The notes under the pieces were generated by a model that saw nothing but the letters and a program-made list of their open reading frames with translations, did not search any database and was not told where the DNA came from. Made by a program: the position numbers and the translations under genes. 64,000 nt of DNA from Maniola hyperantus. Lineage: Eukaryota > Arthropoda > Insecta > Lepidoptera > Nymphalidae. Numbering within the stretch: position 1 is the stretch's first letter; every line of letters starts with the position of its first letter. Of this stretch, positions 42,897 through 54,689 are shown piece after piece. The stretch lies in assembly GCF_902806685.2 (NCBI RefSeq), contig NC_048547.1:11047196-11111195 (forward strand), given 5' to 3'.

Positions 42897-44990
42897 CGGC
42901 CTTCCCGATGCCTTCTTACCACAAAAAACTTAAACGAGCGTTGAACGCTTATTTTAAACGTAACAGGTTTCCCATACAAAAATTATAAAAAGGTCAATTT
43001 AGTCATCGACTTGTTTCATTTTTTATGGTAAGACGATAAGCAATAAAATGAAGAAATTAGCTCTGACACTTGCACGTGATTTCATATTTTGAACTGTAGC
43101 CCTGTGGAATCTATCAAGGAAGTTGCACAGATAGATTTACAGTATCAATAATACCTAATCGTAAGTGTATGATTAGTTACATATCATACAGTCAATGACA
43201 TACCTACAGTTATCGGATAATTACTTCAAGCAGATATCTGCATAGCCTGATACAGAGACCTCTAAGTTTTCTAAACGTTTAGGTACCTATTTTGTTATTT
43301 TTAGATAGTATGCGCACGTAAAGTGTTATCGATAGATATATCGAACATGAGAGCGGCAGCAGTTCAATATTTTTTAAATTTTAGGCCTCTTTCTAATTAG
43401 TCGGATAATATATGGCAATGATTGCACCATTTTGGTTAGCGTCTATCATTTGTAATTTCTGAATTATAATAATAAATTGAACGAGCAAAGCAATGCCACT
43501 AGGGGTGAGATTTATAGAGCGCACTCTGACTTAGCTTTCGACTAGGTCGCGGTCTAGGTTAGCTTAGACTTAAGACAGAGTTAAAACGACACAGAGACTA
43601 TATTATCTCTCACATAAATCTGTCTCGTTTTAACTCAATCTTAAGTCTGATCAAAGTCAAAGTGCGCTCTATAGATCTCAGCTGAGTCTAGGTACACCTA
43701 CAATAATACGGTGTAATCACTAAAATAGCGATCGTCTTCACAACCTTATCAATTGAAAAATTGCACAGTGGAAGGTGGTAGTACTAAAAGCTTGGTAATC
43801 TAACTAACCAATATAAGTAGTACAATAATAATATAATCAATACACTTAGGTATACCCAGATACAAAATAAACTTTAACAGGTCCTGTTTCCTATTCTTAC
43901 CAATAAAGTAATTAATCAATAGCTGAACGGAGTCATCAAGTACCTAATCAAAGTCCATAAAATATTTTCTTTATTTAAGGAACCCAAAAATCAGTACATA
44001 TTATCTAATCCCTATAACTATATAATAATCCTCTAATCAGGGGGCACGGTAGTGCCCCCGCCAAGACGAGCCAAACTAAAGGACGGATACGTACCTTTTC
44101 TCGAAGCGTTTCGTCGTATTTTCGAGCAGTCATAGCTTTGGTCTGGATGACGCTAGAAAGCTGAAATTTTCAGGATATTATTATACTATATCAATAATCA
44201 TACACAATCGTGTTCACATCACTAGGTATACCACGGATGGAAAAATCACTTACATATTACCTTCTACTTAAACACCTACAAAAATTGCAGTCTTACTTAT
44301 GCTCGCGACTTCGTCCGCGTGGAATACACAAATTTCAAACCCCTATATTACCCCCTCAGGCGTTAAGTTTTCGATAATCCTTTCTTAGCGGATGTCTACG
44401 TCATTATGACATACCTATCTGCATGCCAAATTTCAGCCCGATCCGTCCAGTGGTTTGAGCTGTATGTTGATAGAGCAGTCAGTCAATCAGTCAGTCACCT
44501 TTTCCTTTTATTTATATAGATAATCACAATAATTATAAAATGTATATACTTAGTAATTAAATACCTTAAGGCAAGCCGCAAGGCATGATGAAGTTATACC
44601 TTTACTTTATACTTATTATATTTTTTTAATAAAACAAATTTTTTATAAAAACTGTTGTTTAATTTCGTCAAAACTTAAAATCCTTTAAGTAAAGTCGGTA
44701 TTTACATTGATTAATGATAATGTGTCACCATTATCATATCTACCATTTCTACAGGCTTCCTTGGACGAAATCACGATACCTACCTACATTCTGTGATATT
44801 ATCCATGTCCCAATACATTAGCTTGACTGCGGTAGAATGACAGCTACGTCTAGCCTTACACATGCAAATGATGTAAAAACTTACCAAAAATTTGGTTGTG
44901 TTATGGAGTAATGCTGATTCAAAAATCTGCTTATATGGAGCTCAAAAATAGACTTGAAAGGATATGGCTGTTGATGGTGTAATAAGTAAG
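42897..44990. other. P450 3' flank; no further gene seen
   Basis: Contains a foldback MITE at about 43505-43685 (TATAGAGCGCACTCTGACTT at the left, AAGTGCGCTCTATAG at the right), a conserved short repeat starting GGGGCACGGTAGTGCCCCCG at 44040 (GGGGCAC/GTGCCCC hairpin), and a reverse Helitron-like B copy at about 44293-44521. No convincing coding frame. Confidence 0.55.
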
Positions 44991-44999
44991 CTCTAGTTA

Positions 45000-47390
45000 T
45001 CTAAATATATAAAATTCAAAGTCCTGACTGACTGTCATAGATATCAACGCACAGCCTAAACCGCTGGTCCTAAAGACATGAAATTTGGAGGGTCTATTCT
45101 TTGTACAGAGTAGGTATCCACTAAGAAAGGATTTTTCGAAATTCCACCCCGAAGTAGGTTAAATGGGGGATGGAAGTTTGTATGAAAGTCGGTCATTTTT
45201 CAAGTTATTTGCATGAAAATTGGTATTTGGGTTTAAGGTCACAAATGAAGAAATACGTGTTTCAGGTTTTTTGGAAAATTCGCCCATAAGGGTGGTAAAA
45301 TAGGGGATGTAAGTTTGTATGTGAAATCAACGCACAGCCTAAACCGTTGGTCCTAAAGACATGAAATTTGGAGGGTCTATTCTGTGTACAGAGTAGGTAT
45401 CCACTAAGAAAGGATTTTTCGAAATTTCACCCCTAAGTGGGTTAAATGGGGGATGGAAGTTTGTATGAAAGTCGGTAATTTTTCAAGCTATTTGCATGAA
45501 AATTGGTATTTGGGTTTTCGGTTACAAATGAAGAAATACGTGTTTAAGAATTTTTGGAAAATTTGCCCATAAGGGTGGTAAAATAGGGGATGTAAGATTG
45601 TATGGGAAAGTTTTAATTATTAATATTATTAACTTGATATTTGGAAAATAGGTTTTTTCTTGAGGTTAGGTGTCAGCTAAGAAACGACTATGAGAAACAC
45701 CCCCCTAAAGGGATGAAATGGGGGTTAGAAGGTTATATGAAAGTCCTATGTTTTTGAAGTTAGGGACGTGAAAATTGGTATTTAGATTATTAGTTTTAAA
45801 TAATCTATAATCTATCTATATATATATAAAAATTCAAAGTCCTGACTGACTGACTGACTGACTGACTGACTGACATAGATATCAACGCACAGCCTAAACC
45901 GCTTGTCTTAAAGACATGAAATTCGGAGGGTCTACTCTTTGTACAGAGTAGGTATCCACTAAGAAAGGATTTTTTGAAATTCCACCCCAAAGTGGGTTAA
46001 ATGGGGGATGGAAGTTTGTATGAAAGTCGGTTATTTTTCAAGTTATTTGCATGAAAATTGGTATTTGGGTTTTAGGTCACAAATGAAGAAGTATGTGTTT
46101 CAGGTTTTTTGGAAAATTTGCCCATAATGGTGGTAAAATAGGGGATGTAAGTTTGTATGTGAAATCAACGCACAGCCTTAAACCGTTGGTCCTAAAGACA
46201 TGAAATTTGGAGGGTCTATTCTTTGTACAGATTAGGTATCCACTAAGAAAGGATTTTTCGAAATTCCACCCCTAAGTGGGTTAAATGGTGGATGGAAGTT
46301 TGTATGAAAGTCGGTAATTTTTCAAGCTATTTGCATAAAAATTGGTATTTGGGTTTTCGGTTACAAATGAAGAAATACGTGTTTTAGACTTTTTGGAAAA
46401 TTTGCCCATAAGGGTGGTAAAATAGGGGATGTAAGTTTGTATGTGAAATCAACGCACAGCCTAAACCGTTGGTCCTAAAGACATGAAATTTGGAGGGTCT
46501 ATTCTTTGTACAGAGTAGGTATCCACTAAGAAAGGATTTTTCGAAATTCCACCCCTAAGTGGGTTAAATGGGGGATGGAAGTTTGTATGAAAGTCGGTAA
46601 TTTTTCAAGCTATTTGCATGAAAATTGGTATTTGGGTTTTCGGTTACAAATGAAGAAATACGTGTTTTAGAATTTTTGGAAAATTTGCCATAAGGGTGGT
46701 AAAATAGGGGATGTAAGAGTGTATGGGAAAGTTTTAATTATTAATATTATTAACTTGATATTTGGAAAATATGTTTTTTCTTGAGGTTAGGTGTCAGCTA
46801 AGAAATGACTATGAGAAACACCCCCCTAAAGGGATGAAATGGGGGTTAGAAGGTTATATGAAAGTCCTATGTTTTTGAAGTTAGGGACGTGAAAATTGGT
46901 ATTTAGATTATTAGTTTTAAATAATCTATAATCTATCTATATATATAAAAAATTCAAAGTCCTGACTGACTGACTGACTGACTGACTGACTGACATAGAT
47001 ATCAACGCACAGCCTAAACCGCTGGTCTTAAAGACATGAAATTCGGAGGGTCTATTCTTTGTACAGAGTAGGTATCCACTAAGAAAGGATTTTTCGAAAT
47101 TCCACTCCTATGTGGGTTAAATGGGGGATGGAAGTATGTATGAAAGTCGGTCAGTTTTCAAGTTTTTTGCATGAAAATTGGTATTTGGGTTTTCGATTAC
47201 AAATGAAGAAATACGTGTTCCAGGATTTTAGGAAAATTCGCCCATAAGGGTGGTAAAATAGGGGATGTAAGTTTTTATGGGAAAGTTTTAATTATTGATA
47301 TTATAATTGACTCGAAGTTTTTTCTTGAGGTTAGATGTCAGCTAACTATGAGAAAATAACCCCCCCGCCCCCCCTAAAGGAGTGAAATGG
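45000..47390 (+). repeat. Higher-order tandem array of 283-bp Helitron-like units
   Basis: Three blocks start with the same leader (TATATATAAAAATTCAAAG, then a TCCTGACTGACTGACTGA run) at about 45000, 45815 and 46936. Inside the blocks a unit beginning ATCAACGCACAGCC recurs at 45043, 45326, then 45881, 46164, 46448, then 47001, with 283-284 base spacing. The blocks therefore hold two, three and one units. The first two end with a shared 200-bp tail containing TTTAATTATTAATATTATTA. The leader and the CAACGCACAGC block are homologous to Helitron-like family B, so the array looks like an internally amplified Helitron relative. Confidence 0.8.
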
Positions 47391-47573
47391 GGGTTGGAAG
47401 GTTATATGTGTTATTCGGTGCTGTTCAGAGTGCGTGTCCTGATGTTATAATGTTTGTTTCTGAAAAAAAAATGCCATTTGTTTCCTGTAGGCCACGCGGG
47501 CGAAGCTTTTACATAAACCCCGTAAAGGCTGATCTAAGATTTGGTTGCGTTTTGGAGCTATGTCTGTTCAAAC

Positions 47574-47705
47574 ATATCTAAATATATAAAAGGAAAAGGT
47601 GACTGACTGACTGACTGATCTATCAACGCACAGCTTAAACTACTGGACGGCTCGGGCTGAAATTTGGCATGCAGATAGCTATTATGACGTTAGACGTTAA
47701 GCTAG
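47574..47705 (+). mobile_element. Internally deleted Helitron-like B element
   Basis: Has the AATATATAAAAGGAAAAGG start, the GACTGACTGACTGA run, the CAACGCACAGC block and a CTAG end at 47702-47705, but lacks the middle and the hairpin. It directly follows the tandem array. Confidence 0.55.
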
Positions 47706-48329
47706 TTGTTAAAATAAAAATGATGATAATTTTTTATTTTTTATTTTGTGATTTGCGATCAGTCCGAGGACTGAGGTCCTGAGGAGGCAAATAGGGTAGG
47801 TATAGGTTATTGTTTTGTAGTGGCTGCTCCTCTTTAGGAGCTAGCACTCAACTCTTTATTGCCTATCAATAATAGAGAAAAAGCAAGGTCGAAAACGAAA
47901 TGAGGAATATGGCTGCTGATAATATAGATATAGCGATTCTCCCGTCTGTGGCCTGATGGCCTTAGGTAAATAAACCTCCGATAAACAAAGCAGGTTATTT
48001 AAATATGATTAGGAAATTGTACCTACCTATTGCATAATCAATATTTTATTGGATACCTACTACGAATATAGGTAGCTATAGGCTATATCTAAGTCGATAT
48101 AAAACATTATAATTATGAAGCTAGAAATTTTTAATGGCATCAACACAGTGGCATCAATCCCAGCCCAGGCCATAATAAAATTAAAAGGTGCTATTTTCGT
48201 TGCATTTTTGATCTACGTTAAAATTATTGATACCTATTTAATAATTATAGTTGAGTAATTGGATTTAATATTAAAGAGTAGGTAGACAACTTACTTAGTT
48301 ACTTATTCTTTAAACCGAAATCGCTTCGC

Positions 48330-48760
48330 TTTTTAAATTTATCGTTTTCCCGTGGGAAAATGTTATTTTTCCGGGATAAAAGTAGTCTATGTCCGTTCTC
48401 GGGATGTAGGTACCTAAGCTAACTTTATACCAAATCCCGTTGAAATTGGTTGAACGATAATATCATGCTTTTGAATTTTCCGCGTTCCTATGGGAACATG
48501 TTATTTCTCCGGGATACAAAGTAGAGTATGAAAATATGTAACATCCTTTCCTGGGATGAAAGGTAACATTGTACCAAATTTCATCAAAATCGGTTGAACA
48601 GATGGGCCGTGAAAAGCCAGCAGACAGACAGACACACTGTCGCATTTAATATATTAGTATGGAAGTATGGATTATTAACTAATCACTCCTCACTGACACC
48701 ACCATTAGTTATTAGTATCTACATTTTACCCATGCGAAGCCGGGGCGGGTCGCTAGTTTT
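48330..48760. repeat. Helitron-like A relative and end of another Helitron-type element
   Basis: 48330-48665 contains a partly duplicated family A body: TTTTCCGGGATAAAAGTAG occurs, and a second similar block near 48500 precedes GACAGACAGACACACTGTCG and AATATATTAGTATGGA. 48724-48760 ends CCGGGGCGGGTCGCTAG, the subfamily seen reversed at 31196. Confidence 0.5.
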
Positions 48761-49006
48761 TTATTAAATCCTAAAGAAAATGCTATTATAGATATAGGTA
48801 TATTAAGGTAGGTCAACATCGCCATACCTACAAGGTCAGGTGATTTTGTGTACCTACCTAATACGTCGCAGTTTTATCAGATGATTGATTAAGTAATTAA
48901 TTATCACTTCTTTACTTTTGTATCACTTTTATAATTTTGTAGACATACTTAATTTATTTAAAATTTGATCTTATATATCTTTTTTTAGGGTTCCGTACCT
49001 CAAAAG

Positions 49007-50812
49007 TATAACGATGACTTGGAGAAGCAAATTCAGAAAAATCCGAAAGCCTTTTGGACGTTCTTGAAGAGCAAACGGAAAAATACTAACCCTTATCCAG
49101 CTGCTATGAATAATGGGGTTTTGTCATCTACTAGTGGAGCTGAGATCTGTAATATGTTCTCAAAACATTTTGCCTCGGTTTACGATGGCGCTGAGAGCTA
49201 CTGTAACTTAGATTCTTCCTCTCATTTACGAAAAATCCTCAACTTAGGTAATAGCGAGAACTTTGCTACTATAGAAATAAGTCAGATTGATATTCTTAAA
49301 AAGCTTAAAGGCCTAAATGTTGCGAAAGGTGCGGGACCTGACAACTTACCACCGGCATTTCTAAAACGATGCGCTATTTGTTTAACCTTGCCTTTGTATC
49401 TAATTTTTAAAGCCTCTTTATGCTCTGGCACTTTTCCATCTCTTTGGAAACGAGCAAAAGTTGTCCCGATATACAAAAGTGACGATGAGAAGGATATTCG
49501 CAACTATAGGCCCATATCGATCCTCTCCGTTTTCGCCAAAGTCTTTGAATCGTTAGTATGTCCATTGATTCAAATTCACTTCAAGCGCTTCGTTTCCGAA
49601 CATCAACATGGATTTCTTCCAGGTAGGTCCACTGCCACTAACCTGGTTAGTTTCACAACCGCCTTATCCAATGCTATTGATTCGCAGAAACAGGTTGATA
49701 CCATCTATACTGACTTCAAGAAGGCATTCGATAAAGTGCCTCACGGTATTCTAGTCGAAAAATTATCGTTTTATGGGTTTTCTGGTCCAGTGTTGCAGTG
49801 GCTTACATCGTACTTGCATGACCGTTCTTTTTATGTAGTAGTAAATGGTTTTAGCTCTTCAATAAGTATGATTACGTCAGGTATTCCTCAGGGGTCGCAT
49901 CTTGGGCCCATTCTGTTCAATATATATATTAACGACATTATATTTTGCTTTGAAAATTCTACACCGTACTTATATGCAGATGATCTAAAATTTATGAGAA
50001 TAATATATTCGCCGGATGATTCAACTCTACTACAGAACGATCTAAATAGATTAACAACCTGGTGTGAATCTAATGGCATGCAACTTAATACTAATAAATG
50101 TCTTCATATTAAATTTACTCGAAAGATCAATATCTTACCAACACAATACAATTTGAATGGCAATAGTCTGAAGGAAGTAGAGCTAATACGAGACTTGAGT
50201 GTTACGTTAGATAGAAAACTAACCTATCTTAACCACATAGAAAATGTAATAAACAAAGCTTCAAAATTGTTGGGATTTATTATGCGACAAGGTCGAACTT
50301 TTAAAGAATCTAAGACGAAAATCACACTTTACAATAGCCTTGTCCGCAGTCAACTAGAGTATTGTAGTATCGTTTGGCGTCCACATTATGCAACTCACTA
50401 TTTAAGGCTAGAGCGTATCCAGAAAAGATTTATGTGGCACCTATCATACTCAGCGAAGATCTACAAAACAGTAATTTCTTATAAAAAAAGACTAACCTAT
50501 TTTAAAATGATGACACTAGAACAAAGAAGAGATTTGCTAGATCTAATGTTTTTATACAAATTACTGAGAAACAACTTAGATTGCCCCAGCTTACTAAATA
50601 AAATCAATTTCACAGCACCAAAGAGATATCCCCGTCACGCTATTACTCCTTTTGTACCTCCACGCACCCGAACTGTCTTTGGCGCCAACTCCATCATCCC
50701 TCGATTATGTAAATTATGTAATAAATTCAGTCAGTCACTTGATATCAACATAAATCCACCTGGCACGTTTCGAAAACTAGTTATAAGTAACTTAATTAGA
50801 CAATCAAACTAA
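49007..50812 (+). pseudogene. LINE reverse transcriptase, 5'-truncated but otherwise open
   Basis: The frame is open from the insertion junction (YNDDLEKQIQK) to a stop at 50812, about 601 codons. RT motifs: KGAGPDNLPPAFLK, NYRPISILSVFAK, QHGFLPGRSTATNL, TDFKKAFDKVPHG, SGIPQGSHLGPILF, and the catalytic YLYADDLKF. The C-terminal half shows RSQLEYCSIVW and ends FRKLVISNLIRQSN. No initiator of its own (the first candidate would be TTG at 49019) and no endonuclease, so it is not an active gene. A family related to, but distinct from, the LINE in P450 intron 8. Confidence 0.85.
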
Positions 50813-51187
50813 TTGTGTTAAGAAACGTTCTCTGTGTACCTACTTATTCGCAGAAATATCTATCACTTTTCTAAACATTCTTTTTTAACTATTCTTACTC
50901 CTAGGTTAACTTAACTTTACTATAGTTTTAGATTTATTTAATTACCATTGCACCTTGAATAATTTTTGTTTTTTGTGTTTTCACTATTTCGGAAAGTTTT
51001 AGCTACTTTTTGTATTATTTTACTTATATGATTAATAATTGTTTGCATATGTAAATTGTGTGAATGTGCATGTAGTGTTTGCTTTCAAATGATTTTACAA
51101 ACAACGTCATGTAATTTAACTTTATGTAATTTAAGATCATTTTTGTAAAAATCGCTAGCGAACCTTTTCAATAAAAATAAAATAAAT
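49007..51187 (+). mobile_element. 5'-truncated non-LTR retrotransposon (LINE) with AAAAG target duplication
   Basis: Begins abruptly inside ORF2 and ends in an AATAAAAATAAAATAAAT tail. AAAAG flanks both sides (49002-49006 and 51188-51192). The host repeat is rejoined exactly when the LINE is removed in mind. The endonuclease is missing, which is typical of 5' truncation during target-primed reverse transcription. Confidence 0.85.
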
Positions 51188-51718
51188 AAAAGGAAAAACG
51201 GGACCCTTATAGGATCACTTTGTTGTCTGTCTGTCTGTCCGTCTGTCTGTCAAGAATCCTACAGGGTACTTCCCGTTGACCTAGAATCATGAAATTTGGT
51301 AGGTAGGTGGGTCTTATAGCTGGTATTAGGGGTAAATCTGAAAACCGTGAATTTGTGGTTATACCTATCACACAAAAAAAAATTAAATTGTGGTCATGAA
51401 CTAATAATTAGTATTTTCATATTTCAAAGTAAGATAACTGTATCAAGTGGGGTATCATATTATAAAAGGGCTTCACCTGTGCATTCTAAAACAATTTTTT
51501 ATTTATTTTTATCCAACATAGTTTTTGAATTATCGTGCAAAATGTTAAAAAAATACGACTGTAGTACGGAACCCTCGTTGCTCGAGCCTGACTCGCACTT
51601 GGCCGGTTTTTAATCAATAGACTAGTTAGCCCTCTGCGCTTGGCTGCAATCAAACCAGCTGGCAAGTGATGATGATGCTGCCTGATGGAGCACGCTTGCC
51701 TACAACCTTCCTCATCCA

Positions 51719-52069
51719 CAGGCCCATCTTTCCCACTAGGCACTCTGGGCACGTGCTCAGGGCCCACGATAGATAGGGGCTCACTAGTCCCTGCTAGATC
51801 ACCAAACTATAACCGACCGACCGATATTTTATTACCGAAAAACATATTTATTTCGATCAAAAAATCAAAGGTGAAAAAGGCCCACTCAAACAGAGGATTA
51901 TAGAGATAGTTAACTATAGTCAAGACTGATCTTATATTCGATCCTTCTTGTTTACCCCCGACCATCGATACCCCCGACCCACTACTCTGTCATGGTCATA
52001 GATCATAGAGCCTAGAGGCCCAATTATTCTAATGTGCCCAGGGCCTCCAATAGGTTAAAGATGGCCCTG
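51719..52069. mobile_element. Non-autonomous hAT-like element with perfect 8-bp duplication
   Basis: Ends CAGGCCCATCTTTCCC and, reversed, CAGGGCCATCTTTAACC. CTCATCCA lies immediately outside both ends (51711-51718 and 52070-52077). The 351-bp interior is non-coding. Confidence 0.8.
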
Positions 52070-53252
52070 CTCATCCACCCACTGGCCACTATTGTTTTAA
52101 TAATTTAATGGATTGATTGAGAGACAAACAAACACACTTTCGCATTTATAATATTATGGGTAGTGGTATAAGTACATAGAGGTCGATGTTTTCGACTTAT
52201 AGTTTACAGATTTGTCTAAATGAATTAGCACCATTAAATAGCTACCTACCTAAAATAAATCTAAGTAGGTAGGTACCTACACAAATAGGCACAAGAACGG
52301 TTAATTAAATACGCTCGGCTCCTTTGATAAGATATAAATAGGTAATTATTATGTATAGGTACGAGATCAGAGTAGGGATATCTACTCGTGTGATCAGAGG
52401 TCGTTAACTCGTAAATCGACAGCTGTTAGAATAAAACTAGTCAAGTTCCTTTTTTTCTTGCAGTGTTTCGTGTAGGTACCTAATAGGTACCTAGGTATGT
52501 ATGTAGGTAGGTACCCTTTTTTTTAAAACTGTCATTTGTTTCGTGGTAGGTACAATAAAGAATATACATACATATACATAATATATGTACTATATTATGT
52601 AGGTAAGTAAAATTAAAAAACTTTGCCGAGCAACAAAATCAATTTTCAGACAAAATAGTTTCTGTGGGTGACTTGTTTCTATCACTATGAGACGGATTGT
52701 ACCTACCCATTACATTTCAAATAAAAAACTATTATATATTATTATAAATTATAACTATTATCTATAAATTATCTTGGGCTAAAATATTTGGGATTCTTTC
52801 AATAATAGGTAGGTATGACAAAGGAGACGTGTCACGTGGACGAGTGACAAGTCTCGTTTACGAGTACATCAGTAGGTAGGTATAATCCCGCAAATTGCTA
52901 TTACGCTGGAACCATGTCTCATTAACATCAGTCGCCGAAATAAAAATATACCATCAGCTCGAAACTTCAGTCAGACTTATACTAACTTTCAGTTTTCATG
53001 TTCAGAAGATCTTAGTCTTACACTTAAATAGTAAGTAAATAAGTAAGTACATTGTTCAACAAGGTAGGTTACTACTAAACATATTGAGTTGTTTAATCAT
53101 GTGCCCCTAGTCCTACTCTTCACCAATGTGCCTTATCACCAGTATCGAAGCATGCATTCAATATCACAATGACACAAATTCCAAATCTCGATGAAGATTA
53201 TTTTACGATGCGTCGAACGCAGCACGCGCTAGAATTTGCATAGCCAGTTTTA

Positions 53253-53976
53253 TAAAGGTTTGTACGCACCTGAGCGGCGCGGCGCGGCGCTTCAGCGAGC
53301 TGCACGTCGCGGCACAGAGCTTCAAAATATCATTTCTATCATTTTGTATGGCGCATATCGCACTAGAGCGGCGCTGCACAGCGCTTCACCGCGCGTTGCC
53401 GCGCGGCACGGCTGGAGAGAATATTTTGAAGCGCAGCGAAGCGACGCGCAGTGCAGTGACGCTAGTGCGACATACCCAGCGGCGCGGCGCGGCGCTTCAG
53501 TATGCGTACGTCGCTCGAATAAGATACACGCGCATCTTGTTAGGTATTTAAAGTACAGGCAAGAATCGGCAAGATAGACCTCAAAATAAATAACGTAGGT
53601 TTAATTTTTGGCACATGACGTGTTCCTCATGCTCTTAGAAGTATATCCTCAAAGGTCCCAACCCCTAGGATGTCGGCTTCCCCCCTTCCCAGTGTCTAAA
53701 TGTATAAATGTCTCTCCGAGCGTTATGAGAAAACATCAATGGTAAAAATAATCCTGATTAAATAACTATAATATATTATGTACATATTATACCTACCTAC
53801 TTCATCTAGGTAGAATTAATAGTTTCGGAAATATGCCTACCTATTGTTGTACTTGTGTTTATATTATACTAGCTTATGCCCGCGACGTCGTCCGCGTGGA
53901 CTACACAAATCTCGAACCCCTATTTTAGGGTTCCGTACCTCAAAAGGAAAAACGGAACTCTTATAGGATCACTTTG

Positions 53977-54025
<49 letters not shown>

Positions 54026-54682
54026 TGTCAAGAAACCTACAGGGTACTTCCCGTTGACCTAGAATCATGAAATTTGGCAGGTAGGTAGATCTTATAGCTG
54101 ACATTTGGGGAAAAATCTGAAAACCTTGAATTTAGAGTAAGATCACACAAAAAAAATTAAATTGTGGTCATGAACTAATAATTAGTATTTTCAACTTTCG
54201 AAGTGAGTGACTATACCAAGTGGGGTATCATATGAAAGGTCTTCACCTGTACATTCAAAAACTGATTTTTATGCATCATATTTTTTGAATTATCGTGCAA
54301 AATGTCGAAAAAATACGACTGTAGTACGGAACCCTCATTGCGCGAGCCTGATTCGCACTTGGCCGGTTTTTTCTCTTCGATAATTCGTTCTTCTTCTGCA
54401 CAACAAAGAAATAATAATCAAATCCTCTTCACTGTCGCTCATCTTGCGACGTTGTTGCTCGTACGCGAACGGGTATAAAAGTGACGCGCAAGTACCCCCC
54501 CGGTGACGCTGTAGCGGCCAATAGGGCCTACGCAGCATAGTCAATCCGAAACAACAAAAAGACGCGAGGTGCCGCGTACTGAAGTTGTAGTGCGGTAGGC
54601 ACCGTCGAGCGGCCTGAGGTGACGCGTTCTGCAGTCGGACTGAAGCGCCGCGCCGCGCCGCTCAGGTGCGTACGAACCTTTA
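53253..54682. mobile_element. Element with 43-bp GC-rich inverted ends, carrying nested repeats
   Basis: Left end 53253-53295 (TAAAGGTTTGTACGCACC then GAGCGGCGCGGCGCGG) and right end 54640-54682 are reverse complements with one mismatch, with TA on both outer sides. The interior includes a second copy of the GCGGCGCGGCGCGGCGCTTC stretch near 53480, a Helitron-like B fragment (53869-53924) and a family C repeat (53925-54370, reverse). Frames found here are GC-repeat artefacts. Confidence 0.6.
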
Positions 54683-54689
54683 TACTTAC

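Larger units (their letters stand above)
48987..51616 (-). repeat. Family C repeat split by a LINE
   Basis: The left part (48987-49006) ends GTTCCGTACCTCAAAAG. The right part resumes at 51188 as AAAAGGAAAAACGGGACC and runs to GACTCGCACTTGGCCGG at about 51606. Other copies show the two parts contiguous, so the LINE 49007-51187 inserted into this older repeat. Confidence 0.85.

Noticed and set aside
53236..53577. 113-codon open frame rich in Ala and Arg
   Set aside because: Produced by the GCG/CGC repeats at the end of an inverted-repeat element; no domain, and alternative frames are equally open.
53981..54027. GTCT microsatellite as a separate locus
   Set aside because: It is the normal GACAGACAG stretch of a family C repeat, somewhat expanded.
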